A stretch of DNA of 64,000 nt from contig CM055092.1 in the NCBI GenBank assembly GCA_029204225.1, positions 99,006,871 to 99,070,870 on the forward strand, read 5' to 3'. Under the pieces are notes generated by a model. That model was not told where the DNA came from. It ran no database searches and was given only the letters and a program-made list of their open reading frames with translations. The position numbers and the translations under genes were made by a program. Positions 20,678 to 32,634 of the stretch are shown here, in pieces; the first letter of the stretch is position 1, and the number at the start of each line of letters is the position of its first letter. The stretch comes from Diphasiastrum complanatum (lineage: Eukaryota > Streptophyta > Lycopodiopsida > Lycopodiales > Lycopodiaceae).

Positions 20678-22545
20678 ATGCAAATGGCGAGTTCACATTC
20701 CTCATCTTCAGATGATGAGACAAGACCATCACATATAGGATCAGAGGCCTGGTTACACCAGAGAATACCATGCCCATGTGCACGATGTAAGTATGCACTG
20801 CGACGAGAGCGACATACCAATATATCACATGTTCACATGTATGGTCAAATTGAGAGAGAGTCATTATTTGTGCGGACGGTCAGTTCTACTTTGCAAAGCT
20901 CTTTGTATTGCTAAAGACATCACTGCATGCTTCTTTTCCAGGTATGTTGTTTGGCGCCCTTTCTAAATGGAGGAATATTCTATTATTCTTGATTGTTTGT
21001 TTCACTTGTATTGTGTAGGATGATGACTCACACTCACATGACTATGAAAGAATTCAACCCAATGTTGCCATGCAATCCGCAAGATTCAAACATGCAAGTG
21101 CACGAGAGCCACTACTTTCCTCACGTACACCACCTGTGTGCTTGCACAAAGATATGTCCCGAGGAGACACAACACACAAGGATACATTCTTCACAGACCC
21201 ACCTGAGGCCACATTGACAAGGGAAGAAGAGATGATGCATGGCTTGGCATCTATTCCTTTGTACGAGGGTGCGAGCTTGTTTGCTACTTTTGAACTTGCA
21301 AACTAAGTACGGGTGGTCAGATACGAGCATCACGAAGCTGTTTGGGTAAGCTTGCTAGCTTCATGTGTGTTATATACAAATTGCTCTAATCTCGTTTTAT
21401 TTTTAATTCATGCGTTGTGAGAAACTATATATAACTAATTATATAAACATATATTTTGTCACTGTTTGCTCAAGAAAATGTTGCTCCCAAATAACACCAT
21501 GGCGGCATCTCGACAAGAAGCCAAGAAAATGCTATCCACGGTTGGCATGGATTACAAGAGTATTCATGCATGTCCCAATGATCGCATCTTATATCAAGAT
21601 GAGTTTGCTAGAGGCAAGCATGTGTCCATGCTATGGGGAACACCGCTACAAGCAAGATTGACAAGGAGCGACCATACCTACCAAGGTGGTAACACATTTT
21701 TCCATCATACCCAGGATACGCCACATGTTTAAGGGTAATATCAGCGTGGAGCTAAAGACATGGCATTCGAGCAATCGTTCATCAGACGATACGATGAGAA
21801 TCCATATCGATTCTCCAGCAAGGAAACACGTGGATGCTACCTGGCATGAGTTTAGGGATGAGCCTCGCCATTTGCATTTGGGGTTGGCCATGGATGACAT
21901 GAATCCATTTGGTTTGCACTCCACATCATGGTCCACATTGCCGGTTGTCCTTGTAAACTACAACATCTTGGAAAATTGTAAAGAAGGGGCACCTAATGCT
22001 CGTCCTTCTTATCCCGAAAAAATACAAGGTAGAAAATATGGACGTGTATATGGCTCCCTTGATAGATGAGCTAAAGATTCTATGGCAAGGAGTTCAAGTG
22101 AGCGATATATCAAGTCCACTGAGAGAAAGAGATTTTGTGGTAAAGGGCATCTTGATGTGGACGATGCATGACTTTCCTAAATATGGGAAATATTCAGGTG
22201 AAATGTCCTTGCTAGTGGTTCGATTTATGCTAATATATTAAATTTTATGTGCATCCACAAAATTACTTTCAATTCAGACATTTGACCCATGATTAACTAG
22301 GTTGTTTTGTCTCAATGTAGGGCTCTAAACTAGTGGTTACAATGCGTGCCCCGTTTGTGACGAGTATTTGCAAGCACGTCACTCACAAGATCTGCGAAAG
22401 ATGGTTTATGAGGGCCACACACACTCGATACCTTCCACTCGATCACCCTATGCGTGATGGACTTGTTGGTCAACGTCCTCAGTCCATGAAGGTACAATAC
22501 ATATTTGGGCCAATTAATGGTACATGTCATTTATTTATTTTATAA
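20678..22545 (+). pseudogene. CACTA (En/Spm) TNP2-like transposase, N-terminal half
   Basis: Starts with a Transpos_assoc-type segment: WLHQRIPCPCARCK near 20760 followed by HTNISHVHMYGQ. After an intron-like gap (acceptor near 21018) come PLYEGASLFATF and KYGWSDTSITKLF (21260-21345, one frameshift), then EAKKMLSTVGMDYKSIHACPND (21505-21590), IHIDSPARKHVDATWHEF, HLGLAMDDMNPFG (21890-21915), PLIDELKILWQGV (22050-22090) and WTMHDFPKYGKYSG, and finally NACPVCDEYLQARHS near 22340. These match TNP2 transposases in order. Introns are possible in this family, but the frameshift near 21290 and the abrupt end at the Copia fragment show a broken gene. The repeats at 19137-20600 lie upstream, as expected at a CACTA terminus. 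Confidence 0.85.
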
Positions 22546-22593
22546 TTACTCTCTTTATATTTCTTTTAACGATATATAATCTACATTAAATGT

Positions 22594-23659
22594 GTGTGCT
22601 TGTTTGTTAAACTCAAGGTTGAGTTTGACAGTCACAAATGTCTTGTCAAAGACATCAAGAATCACTACAAAGTGATTGCTATAGGAGCTAGAGTCAACGA
22701 GAATCGACTCTACAAATTGAATGCGAGATCTTTTACTCAAGCTATGGTAAGCACTGTTGATAGTCAAAGTGATCTTTGGCATCAAAGGCTTGGTCATATC
22801 AGTGCTCAAAGCTTGCAAATCCTTGAAAGAGATAATCTAGTTGTTGGATTGCCTGATATCTCTTTTGAAGAAAAAATTTGTGAGGGTTGCATTTTGGGAA
22901 AACAACATAGAGAGAGATTTTCCAAAAATGGAGCAAGAAGAGCCAATGGCATTCTTTGATCTTGTTCATAGTGATTTGTGTGGACCAATACAAACTAGGT
23001 CCATTAGTGGTTGTCAGTATTTCATCACATTCATTGATGACTATAGTAGACATATCTGGATTTATTTCATAAGCAAGAAATCTGATGCTTTTGCCAAGTT
23101 TAGAGAGTTCAAGGCCCTAGTTGACAAACAAACAGGTTGTCATATTAAGACCCTCAGATCAAATGGTGGCGGTGAGTATTTTTCAATAGAGTTTATAAAT
23201 TTCTGCAAGGATCAGGGGATCAAGAGACAAACCACTACACCCTATTCACCACAACAGAACAGAGTTGCAGAACGGAAAAACAGATCCATTGTGGAGATGG
23301 CTAGGGCAACGCTTAAGAGCAAGGGTTTGCCAAATACTTTTTGGGCAGAAGCATGCAACACTACTCGTATCTTGAATCGGTGTCCTACGAAGTCCGTGGA
23401 GGGTAAGACACCTTACAAAGCTTTTACTATAAAGAAACCTAATGTTTCTCATTTACGAATATTTGGTTGTGATGCTTACGCTCATGTACCTAATGAAAGA
23501 CGAAAGAAGCTGGATGCAAAAGCTGTTAAGTGTATTTTTCTTGGATATGATGAAAGCGCCAAGGCATACAGGATGTATGACACAGATTCACAAACCAGTC
23601 AAGATCAAGGGTCCGAAGGCCAAGACCAAGGCCCAGCTGATACGGGTGCTGAGACGTGA
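22594..23659 (+). pseudogene. Copia integrase fragment with altered catalytic Asp
   Basis: The first frame (22594-22959) covers the zinc-binding segment: LWHQRLGHISAQSL, CEGCILGKQHRE. A 1-bp shift near 22940 leads to the second frame with FFDLVHSDLCGP, FITFIDDYSRHIWIY, LRSNGGGEYF, RVAERKNRSIVEMAR and LRIFGCDAYAHVP. In the catalytic core the first Asp and the Glu are present, but the second Asp (normally LRSDNGGE) is Asn, so the enzyme would be inactive. The frame then enters a Gln/Asp/Gly-rich stretch and stops. RT is absent. The fragment interrupts the TNP2 gene. Confidence 0.88.
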
Positions 23660-23973
23660 GACCAACGCCAAGACGCAGGTCCAAGCCAAATCCAAGAGGA
23701 AGGACAGGCCTCATTATCAAGAGGTTCGCGCACCATATCTACCACCCAGGCCTTCCAAAGACCTAAGTCTGTGGAAGAGAAAACAAACGAATTTCTAGCT
23801 AAGTATCCGCACGAGTAATCCAAAGGCGGCTGGCAGATATCATTTTCAGCTCAGACAATAAAGGCCAACGTGCTGCAAGCACTACCCACCCTCCAACCAC
23901 AACCAGAGTGGCGAAAACAGCTCTCTGAAAGAGACCCAACGGCCATCAGGGCCTATGTGACAAGTCGGTGAAC
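23660..23973 (+). other. Continuation of the integrase frame, unidentified
   Basis: The integrase frame runs on for about 105 codons with two stops, including KTNEFLAKYPHE, ANVLQALPTLQPQPEWRKQL and SERDPTAIRAYVTSR. It does not look like the usual Copia linker or RT. An alternative frame (23442-23798) is rich in Lys and is also open. Identity unknown. Confidence 0.3.
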
Positions 23974-24256
23974 GGACTCTTCAAACATCATTTTTTAATA
24001 TACCATGTGATGGTTTTGTTGGAGTGAAATTAGATGTATAATCAGATTGAGAGTACATGAAAAAGAGGGCCTCTAATGTGTATTCATTTTTGACAAAGTC
24101 CATCATTGGAGAATGTTCTTCTACATAGAGTACACAAGTAAAACATAGACTCCCAAGAGGGAGTACACTTTAGGCGTAATACCAACTAGAAGTAAATACC
24201 CAAAATCTCTTGTTCATAATCTTTATAGTCATTGTTGCCACCTGCGGTAGTCTTGC
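23974..24256. other. No recognised feature
   Basis: Ordinary non-coding sequence upstream of the dioxygenase gene's TATA motif. Confidence 0.4.
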
Positions 24257-24270
24257 CATGCATATATAAA
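24257..24270 (+). promoter_or_regulatory. TATA-type core promoter upstream of the dioxygenase gene
   Basis: CATGCATATATAAAGG, about 475 bp before the proposed start codon. It is followed by a pyrimidine-rich, CT-containing stretch (24300-24430) like plant 5' leaders. Proposed from sequence form and position only. Confidence 0.4.
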
Positions 24271-24737
24271 GGTTGGGTGTTGGTTCTCTCCGAGAAGACT
24301 TAGGATGCAGTGCCACCGCCACCTCTCCTTCACCCTTAACCCTTCATCCCTACACGCGGCTCTGACCTTCTCGATCTATTACGCTACTTCGAAATCTGGG
24401 AAATCTCTCTCTCGATCTCTCGATCTTTTGGTTGCTTTTGCTCTCGTGCGCTCATACATATCACTGACGGTGGAGAAACTACCACACTAATGCTCTATAG
24501 CTAAAGATACTGCTAGCTAGTCCGCGGCTATTTCTCAAAAAACTACTCCGCCGCCTACTGATCGGGAGAAGTTTCCTGTCTCCAACGCCACCACTGCACT
24601 GCTGCTCTCTGAACCACCGATACCAGGAACAATTCTGATGTATTGTTCCTGCATAAAGCTTACATTGGCACTCACTGGCTCTAACAGCAATTTGGGTGTT
24701 TTTTGGTCGGTCTTATCTTAGTATATTAAATTTCAGC

Positions 24738-26485
24738 ATGGAAATTGCCCAGATTCACGTTCAGGTGCGTGTTTACACCCTTGTTTTTGTGATGCTCGTT
24801 CGCAGCAGGAGTTTTCGTCAATGCTATGTGTTGATAGTTTCTTGTAACTAATTGTATATTTCGTAGCTATTTGGGATTGTGTACGGGCACCTGGGAGGTC
24901 ATTGCTTAGTAGTGTGGGGTAATGATTGAACATAGACTAGACAGAGTGTGAGTTTAATTCAACTTGCTGTTCCACGATCCGTCACTTACTCTAATTAATT
25001 TCTCTTGCATTCGTTGGCATTTCTATATATTAGCTTGTCAGAGAGTTTTTCTTTCGGAATTGGTGAGAACATGTTTTTGAGTCGAAAGATGGTTTGATCC
25101 AAATCCCACGCAAGCAGTACACATCGCTTTCTTTCCTTCATAACTTCACATAGTCTTGCCAGCATTGTTCTAACATAGACGCAGCAACCTATAAATGGAC
25201 TGATACTGAATGGTTGATCAGTTATGACATTTCAGTTACAAAAGCTTTTGCTAGTTAAGACGTTCTAATTATATTGTTTTCACTGAATGTAGAAAGAGTG
25301 AGAAGCTTGGGAGTACAATGCAAACGATGAGGATCACCGGCTTACGCACAAGTTTAATCCCAATCGTCCAGTGCCACAGGAACACATCCACGGTACTCAC
25401 ACTCAGCAAGCAACTACTGAGATTAGTTTTACTTGTACCTATTGGAGATATTGGAGAAGATATGAAAGGAGCAAATTCAAGCTGAATTTACTAACTATGC
25501 AAGTTTTGACTGTCAGAGCTGGGAGTGCTGACATGGAAGCTTGATGTAGACGAATGGGAAAAGAACACTTTGATAGAAACAATCAAGATGGATCGTGGGT
25601 ACAAATACTCGGTATTGTCCTCGCCTAAATTGATTCAGTTGGTTTGGACTCTAGAGTTTCTATCAGCTTGAGTTTGTTATTGGAATCGCAATATTAAATC
25701 ATGGGCCATAAATAGGAGGGAGAAGCTAATATTCTCAATGACGTGTGGCACTAGGAGGTCGTGACTGTTTGCCCCAAAGAGATGGAAGATTTCGAAGAAA
25801 AAGTGAAAGGATTTTTCGAAGAACTTATGCATTCTCAAGAGGAAATACGGTTGATACTTGATGGCAACGGTCAGAAGAGGCCATTAACGAATATTAGCTT
25901 AAAAATTAGAATATGTTGTTTTGTCTCTGTTTTCAGTCAAATTCAGTGATTGCAAGAACAATTTAGCCGTAATGGGTTGATCTTGCGTTTGCAGGCTACT
26001 AGGACATTCGAGATTATGACGGTAAATGGATTCGTTTCCGCGTAACTAAGGGTGATATGATTGTTCTTCCTCCAGGAATGTTTCACAGGTTTACGATTGA
26101 TGAGAACAATTATATCAAGGTAATGCAACCATGTATGAAACTTTTTCCCATCATAACGATTTCAGAATCTTGTTGATTGCAGTGCTAGTGTTACACTCTA
26201 AAGCCTGCATACTTGGGTACAGGCACTTCTCTTGTACACAGACGTTCCATACAGGACCCAGCATGGAGCGGAGAGTGAAAGTGCTGCAAGGTAAGAAAGC
26301 CAGCCTCAGCATTGGGTAACATTCGCAAATTATCTTAACATTCATAAAGTTCTCGACTACCACGAAAAAAAGCAAGCTCTTTTACGTTGCTCTCATTGTC
26401 TGGATCGTGGTACAGGAAAGAATACGTGGACAAAGTGCTGAATAACCCTGCGGCCGTTCATAGACACCGCATTACCACTCAGTGA
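24738..26485 (+). pseudogene. ARD: Acireductone dioxygenase (methionine salvage), decayed copy
   Basis: The enzyme oxidises acireductone to the keto acid of methionine in the cytosol. Seven exons join in phase with GT...AG introns: 24738-24764, 25293-25392, 25517-25611, 25755-25869, 25995-26119, 26223-26290 and 26416-26485, giving 200 codons with the stop, the family's usual length. Recognisable blocks are AWEYNANDEDHRLTHKFNPN, LGVLTWKLDVDEW, VCPKEMEDFEEKVKGFFEE, EEIRLILDGNG, IRDYDGKWIRFRV, MIVLPPGMFHRFT and RKEYVDKVL. Codon 12 is TGA and codon 115 is TAG, where the family has Phe. Of the four metal ligands, the first His (position 98) is Leu, while H100, E104 and H143 remain. Exon 1 (nine codons) is an inference from splice phase. 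Intact splice sites with broken coding suggest fairly recent decay of a duplicated copy. The cupin fold could suggest other families, but the block order is specific to this one. Confidence 0.88.
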
Positions 26486-27122
26486 CAGCCAGTCTAGTCT
26501 ATTAACAGACTTTTTCCAGCCAAGATGGTGGCTCTTGGATCTTTTATATAGCTAGCTGTCCTAAAAATATCTCTAGCGGCTGTGTCCGGACCACATAAAT
26601 ACCCATTTATAGATTAGTTTATATCGGCATATCTCGTTTTCTAAGACGCTCCTAATTCGCAGGATATATTAGTTCGATATACTATTGATTAGTACAGTAC
26701 AAAACTGATACAATCATAGAAAATGAGCGGGATTCTTTCCATTCACCTGGATAAGTTCTGTGCTTGTACAAGGCATATATTTATCTATATGATGATTCTC
26801 TCTGAAGAGCTCATAACATTCTATTTTATTACCTTTTGGAGCATTAACATGCTGCCCAATTTCTTTTTTTTTTGGAATTAAGGGCTGCATGGAAGGTGAA
26901 ATTTTCATGACGATCCCACATGAAGCTACTTGATCTACAATGCATACATAAAGCTACTTGATATTTAATATGACAAATTCCCTGAAATATACTTACGATA
27001 CCTTTCTGAATTTCTTCTCTCTTGTAGAATTATATCTTAATTCACTTGAGCTTCAACACAATACATATTCTTGTCTATCGGAAATTAGCTTCAGATCTAG
27101 ATGTCTTTCTATGTGCCGAAAT
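26486..27122. other. 3' flank of the dioxygenase copy
   Basis: No coding feature. Short frames only. Contains AT-rich sequence near 26640-26700 and the nearby repeat AAGCTACTTGAT at 26925 and 26952. Confidence 0.45.
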
Positions 27123-27179
27123 CTCAGAAGTTATTATTCCTTCTTTGGATAACTGCAACAAGAAATAATAACTTCTGAG
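27123..27179. repeat. Perfect 16-bp hairpin
   Basis: CTCAGAAGTTATTATT (27123-27138) is the exact reverse complement of 27164-27179, with a 25-nt loop. Confidence 0.93.
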
Positions 27180-27539
27180 GGCATTGTAGATGAAACAACC
27201 TGAACTATTATTCTACCCTAAAGCAAAATTTGAGGCTTGGCATATCCTTCAAACTCGTTGTGGTTTAGATCCCATACATTCTTATGTGCTGAAGGTTTGA
27301 ATTCTTATGTGATGGCTATAGTCACTTGGATGATGATCATAGCTTGCCTGGAATCCTTTGTTCTTGGAGCTTTTGAGATCATTTAAGTATCTTTCTATGA
27401 ATCGTGTAGATGCAAATAATTGAGGATCAAAAGGAGCATTGCAAGGATTGTTAGCTATATTACGAGGAAATGCATTACTAATTGCTCGCTACATATACTA
27501 GAAATCTTGGTGTATTACACTAAGGAATGCTCTTTTAAT

Positions 27540-29500
27540 TGACGTAGATGTGATTGAGGTAACTTTTGTCTAACAAATTAAAGGCCAAAAGTAAATTCAA
27601 AAAAATTATGTACATCTTTCATGAATCCATTAGTTGTTAACTATATGAGCCTGCTCATTAGCTTTTATAGAGAGTAGTGTCTTCAGAGGTTGCTTCTCTA
27701 TCTCTTATACCTCGCTTACTATCTCATAAACCAAGCTTTATTTCAAACACTTGGCTAAGTGCTAGCTTGATCTTTACAATTTTTCCATGACTATCTTTCT
27801 TGAACAGTGTCATCAACATATAGTATAAAAATTTGATGTTAAATTCATCAATCAAAAATGTGATGTTAAGAAAATGCATTATGCTCACTCACAATGAACT
27901 AAAGCCCAAACTAGAAATTTCGAATCTAGCATTCAAATATCTTGGGACTTGCTTGAGACCATACAAGTGTTCTTTTGTTTTAAGGCAAACAAGCTTTTTG
28001 TTTGAAAACACTTTGAGGTATTTACGGTAAAGAATTGCATAAGATAACTTACCATCAAGTGGAGCAAATGGTGGCCTATTTGAAATGAAGTTAAGTGTAA
28101 TTGATTGTCTCATCCACCTAAAGTGGGACCTTTAGAACACTCGAAAACTTCTATTTGATCTCTTGTCCATTTCATTTTGTTGAGGAGTCTTTGGGCAAGA
28201 AATTTGGCTTTGAATACCATGTGCTGTCACAAATTTTGATAGAGTCTTTAGAAATTTACTCATATTGCTTAATCTCAATATTTTGATCTTGATGTTGAGT
28301 TGGTTCTCCATCATAGATTTAAACTTGAAGAATGTCTCCTTCACTTGTTCCATGCTCTTAAGTAAGTATATCCATGTATGCCAACTATTGTCATTAATAA
28401 TCAATGTATCAAATGTGTTGTATATATTTTTGTAGTAAAGATGTGTTGTAAAACACTCTTTTCCTAGAAAAGTGAACATGTGTTGTATAATGTAAAAAAA
28501 TCAAGAGGTAGACCGGTTAGATTATAATTGACCAAATTATGTAAGCATCTAAATTGGATGTCCCAATCTCTTGTGCCACAACTCAATCGAAGACACAATT
28601 TGCATAACATTCTTAACTTCTCCACGCTTATAAATAGAAGCTTCTAGCTTATAAATCCTACTATGTTTCGTAATATTATGTTTTTCTACTAATTGTGTTT
28701 AGCAAAAAGACCTACCTGTCCACCTTGAATCCCATGATCCATTAGATAACACATAATATTTGGAGATATCATAAGGGAACTCTCGTCAACCTTATCAAAT
28801 GTAAAGTTACCTTGGCTACCGACCTTTTATTAAAGTCATCTTCCTCTTAAAACATTCACTTGTAAAATGACCAAGCCTTTTCTACTAAAAGAAATTCACC
28901 TTTGATTTGTTTTTTTCTACTACTTGCTTATTGGATCTGAACCTCTGATTCTAACTCCCTATTATCTTGCCCTAGGAACTTATATCTATAGTAAAAAGTT
29001 CTCATCATCTTCCTTGATGTTGGAAGATAATTTATATTGTTGTATTTGTGTTGGCAAGTTGATTCTCCAAGGTAGTAAGTTCTTTTTGGATTGCAGTACT
29101 TCAAGAAAAGTATTCATGGCCTCTTCCATATCCATCGGGGAGAATTTGAACAAGTTTTCCTTCCTTGATTGTAGTTCCAATGTCTTCAAGCTCTCCATTG
29201 GATGCCTAAGCATCAGAGGCGTTGATTAACTCATCTTCGAATTGATACCTTTCGTTAACTTGATTCCTTAATGTCAACATCCTTGAGATATTATTGGCTT
29301 CATATATCCCTTGAAATATGTCCCAAGTCTCATTTGCTATATTGACTCTTTTGACCTCCTTGAGGAGCTCATTAAACACATTCATCTAGATGATGTGTCG
29401 AGCAAGTTTTGCCATCTTGTCAAACTTGGTTCATTTTTCTATTTGTCGAGGCTAGTGCTCCACTCCACTCCAAGCATATCATAATGTCCATCACAATTTG
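27540..29500 (-). pseudogene. Highly degenerate Copia element remnant
   Basis: Read on the minus strand: gag-type sequence from about 29500 to 28986 (a Copia gag start with RMESLL-like and ETWDIFQG-like blocks in broken frames), zinc-knuckle traces near 28870, integrase (WIYLLKSMEQVKETFFKFKS, with the catalytic LRSDNG block changed to LRLSNM) at 28479-28132, RT (LYGLKQVPRYLNARFE) at 28113-27889, a YVDD trace near 27810 and a TLYRKL-like trace near 27680. Gag, integrase and RT lie within 2 kb, so internal deletions are large. No LTRs are recognised. Confidence 0.78.
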
Positions 29501-29569
29501 AAGAGAGTAACAATGATTCCATCCTAATCTTCCAAATTGTCCAAATAGGATGGTTCATTGTTTGTAAGG

Positions 29570-30060
29570 AACAACGAATCTTGATGGTCATTTTATTAAG
29601 TTTTTATAGTTGACACATAGACCACTATCTTTCTTGCCGACTAATAACATGAGCCCCCCAAAGGGGATTTGTTGGGTCAAATATGGCCCATGCAACAATA
29701 CTCCTATAGTGGTCTAGCAATCTCATTGTCTTCTTTTGGGCTCATCCTGCAAGGGAAAAGTGATTCATGAGCATTGTTGAAAAGGACATACAACTCTCAA
29801 ACAACAGCTCAAAAAATACATCATGATATTTTGTCTTAAATCTTTTAAATTCTTTGCCTTCAGGAATATTTTTCAGATTAACATCTGTAAAAGCAATTCT
29901 TTAGGATTAGGCGATACATCAATATTAAAATTTTGAGTAACAAAAGCATACATATAACATTCATCTTTTAGAAAACATAAATACGATTGATAGTCAAAAT
30001 CTCATTAAAGTTGACTCACCTCATGAGCAGTTAAAAAAGGTAGGCATAACAGAGCGCCTT
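29570..30060 (-). pseudogene. Gypsy reverse transcriptase N-terminal fragment
   Basis: The minus strand holds RMSPKEDNEIARPL and then the block IPFGGLMLLVGKKDSGLCVNY, corresponding to the SPFGAPVLLVKKKDG...CVDYR motif of Gypsy RT. Frames are broken and nothing downstream of that motif remains. Confidence 0.7.
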
Positions 30061-31085
30061 CAAGATTCAAACCTCCTTTCACCACCATCAAGAGTGCTAT
30101 GTGTGATTAATGTTAGTTCGTGGTAGAGTTAGAGTGGGTTAGTGTTAGTTTCTATTAGAAGGCAACTAAGTAAGCAACTAATCATAGTTAGAAATCCTAT
30201 CCTTGTGGTTCTAACCCCTTTTTGATAGGCAAAAGGCTACTCACAGCCTATTGCTACACCCTTCTAAAATCAAAAAACTTCTCATTAACCTTCGCCATAA
30301 CTCCTATAGCTAGATCTCACAAACGAGTTAGTGAGAGTACTTTACAGTTTAAGACCCTCTACAAGAGTTCCCAAGTCCCAAAAAGAGCCGAAATGAAGCC
30401 AGAACCCTTGCAGACAATATTTTTTCAAGTCTGTGTGCAACTAACTCTCACCGGACCTCTTGTAGCTAAATTTCACTGAGATAAGCTCACACACAAGTCT
30501 GCAAGAGTTCATCTTTGTCCAATAAGCTGTAAAATGGTTCCAAGTGCTGAAAAAAGTAGAAAATCATCTAAAAAAGAGAACCCCCACACAAGTAACACTC
30601 GTTGCAAGGTCCAATAAGTTCAAAAAGACTTTTTTCATTAGTGATCAAGTTTGCGAGAGTTAGTATTAAGTATTGATAAGTTTGTAAGCTAAAAAGTGCC
30701 CAAAAAATTCATCAAACATCAATAAATTTTAGATCTATGAGAGTTAACCTTCGCCACCTTCTACAGAGCCAGATCTAAATTCAATTAAGAGGGTGAAAGT
30801 TAGTTTCCAGCGATCATCAGAGTTTTTTACTATAATATAGTGCAAAGAACTCTCGCATATCCAACCTTGCATGTCATTGAGTAACCTTGGTAGATAGGAT
30901 CAATAGCAAGATCTGACTCAGATCTATCTACTATGAAAATTTCATGCTAATCAAAGAAATGATCAACGAGAAATCAAGGGAAAACCATTGGAAAGAGGCT
31001 AAAATCGTACTAATAGCCATCAAAACTGATCAGAATCTTACATATCCAGGTTTGCTTTCCCTGCATCCATCAAGATCCAATAACC
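30061..31085. other. Non-coding stretch, possible Gypsy LTR or leader
   Basis: No coding signal. Recurrent words such as TGAGAGT, GTTAGTG and CCAAGTCC/CCAAGTGC near 30320-30560 suggest degenerate repeats. It directly precedes a plus-strand Gypsy gag fragment, so it may be that element's leader. Confidence 0.35.
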
Positions 31086-31089
31086 AATA

Positions 31090-31800
31090 TCCAGTAACCC
31101 TGGACTTCTCTGACGAATGAATCTGAGATCAAGATGACTAGTACCCAGAAAAGTAGGAAATCAAGTACCAAACTTTCCCCGAGTAGCAGCCGCACAGATT
31201 GAACCAGAAGTAGGACCAACAGTAATGGACCCAATACATCAACCCATACCGATTGTATCCTTGCAAGTAGTTTGGAGGTCACCTTGTCTCGAAATGCCAA
31301 CATACGATGGGGATCAACAAATCTTATCAAGTTCCTCCAGATCTACAAACAAGCGTGCGAGATCTATGGCGAACAGACTCATGAGAAAAAATTAAAGTTG
31401 TTCCCTATGTTATTAGTAGCTGCAACCCAAGATAGGTTCTTCAACCAATCAGTCGAATAAAAGTCCACTTGTGAAGGGGTTAAAGTGGCTCTCATCACCC
31501 GCTTTAACCCAAGAAAGTTCCTAGAAGACCCGTTTCTCTTGTTAAGCAAAATTAAAATGGGAAAACGACAAAGGGTACGGGTTTATATTGAACGGGTCAA
31601 ACATTTATGATCCGAATGTAACACGACCCAAACTCCTAGTCATGTGGTGATTATGTGGTTCCTCACTGGGTAAGCATGGGTTGCCACGAAGCATCCGAAG
31701 AGTGCTTAAATGCGGAAAATAGTATGCTTCATTGCCGGAAGTCATGGAACATGCTACCAGAGAAGAAGATGAAGGCTCAGATGATGATTCAACCCATAAA
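31090..31800 (+). pseudogene. Gypsy gag fragment
   Basis: Pieces match the Retrotrans_gag pattern: NLIKFLQIYKQACEIYGEQ, LLVAATQDRFFNQ (31272-31460), then ALITRFNPRKFLEDPFLLLSKIKMGKRQRVRVYIERVK (31490-31610) and HVVIMWFLTG. A similar gag lies at 48480. Stops and shifts break the frame. The sequence after 31810 (GCTCATTGGGC...) resembles 40140-40215 in reverse complement. Confidence 0.75.
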
Positions 31801-32039
31801 TATCCAACAATTCATCTTCAGGCTCATTGGGCTATGTGCTTACGCACGCAGGATGTCACGGCCCTCACAACTTATTTTCTACTTCTGGCTATTTTATTTA
31901 TGTACACGGTATTAATACCCACAACACCAAGTGTATAAGATCAAGAGGAGAGGAATATCCACTACAAGAGGACGGGCGATTTCCAAGGCTTTTTTTGAGC
32001 ATTTCTTTGAAAGATAGTTTTTAAAATGAGTCGCGGGGG

Positions 32040-32340
32040 GAGCGGAATGCTCAAGCCTCGGGTCTAGTGTTTGGCCTCGGAATAATCCTACCAAATTTAA
32101 ACTTGATTTTGAAACATTTATAGAGAGGGATATAGAGAGGGTTATAAATTCTCCAGAGGGCCTCGGAACATACATCGAAATATTGAAGCTAACTTGAGGG
32201 GTATACCGAGGCTGGCGTTGGTATAAGCCTACCAAATTTGAACTTATTTTTGAGACATTTATAGAGAGGGCTATAAAGAGGGCCTGGGTGGCCAGGCAGT
32301 CCATGACACTCTTCTAATCGAGGGTAATACCGAGACCTAG
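32040..32340. repeat. CACTA subterminal repeats
   Basis: A unit with CCTACCAAATTT(A/G)AACTT, GA(A/G)ACATTTATAGAGAGGG and CCTCGG/CCGAGG motifs occurs twice, at about 32080-32150 and 32220-32290, roughly 140 bp apart. Confidence 0.75.
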
Positions 32341-32634
32341 GAGAAAAAGACCCTGCGGTGTAACCCACGATATAAAATAGAATGTGAATCGATCTCACTT
32401 TTGGAATTTGTTACCTATCAACACATTGAATTCCATTTTCTATCAACTTTGGTTGTCATATGCACACGTGAATAAAGAAATTTATGTATCACGAAAAAAT
32501 GATGATCACAAATTGTGTACTCACATCCATCGACTTCTTGTTCGATGTCAACTAGTCAATTAATAAAGTGTAATTGTATCTACAAGGAATGTGATTAATG
32601 TTACAATGAATTGAAATGCATCATACTGTCTCAC

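Noticed and set aside
24305-24490. 61-codon frame upstream of the dioxygenase gene, possibly a transit peptide
   Set aside because: No splice junction in phase joins it convincingly to exon 2, and it looks like a pyrimidine-rich leader. The family's enzyme is cytosolic.
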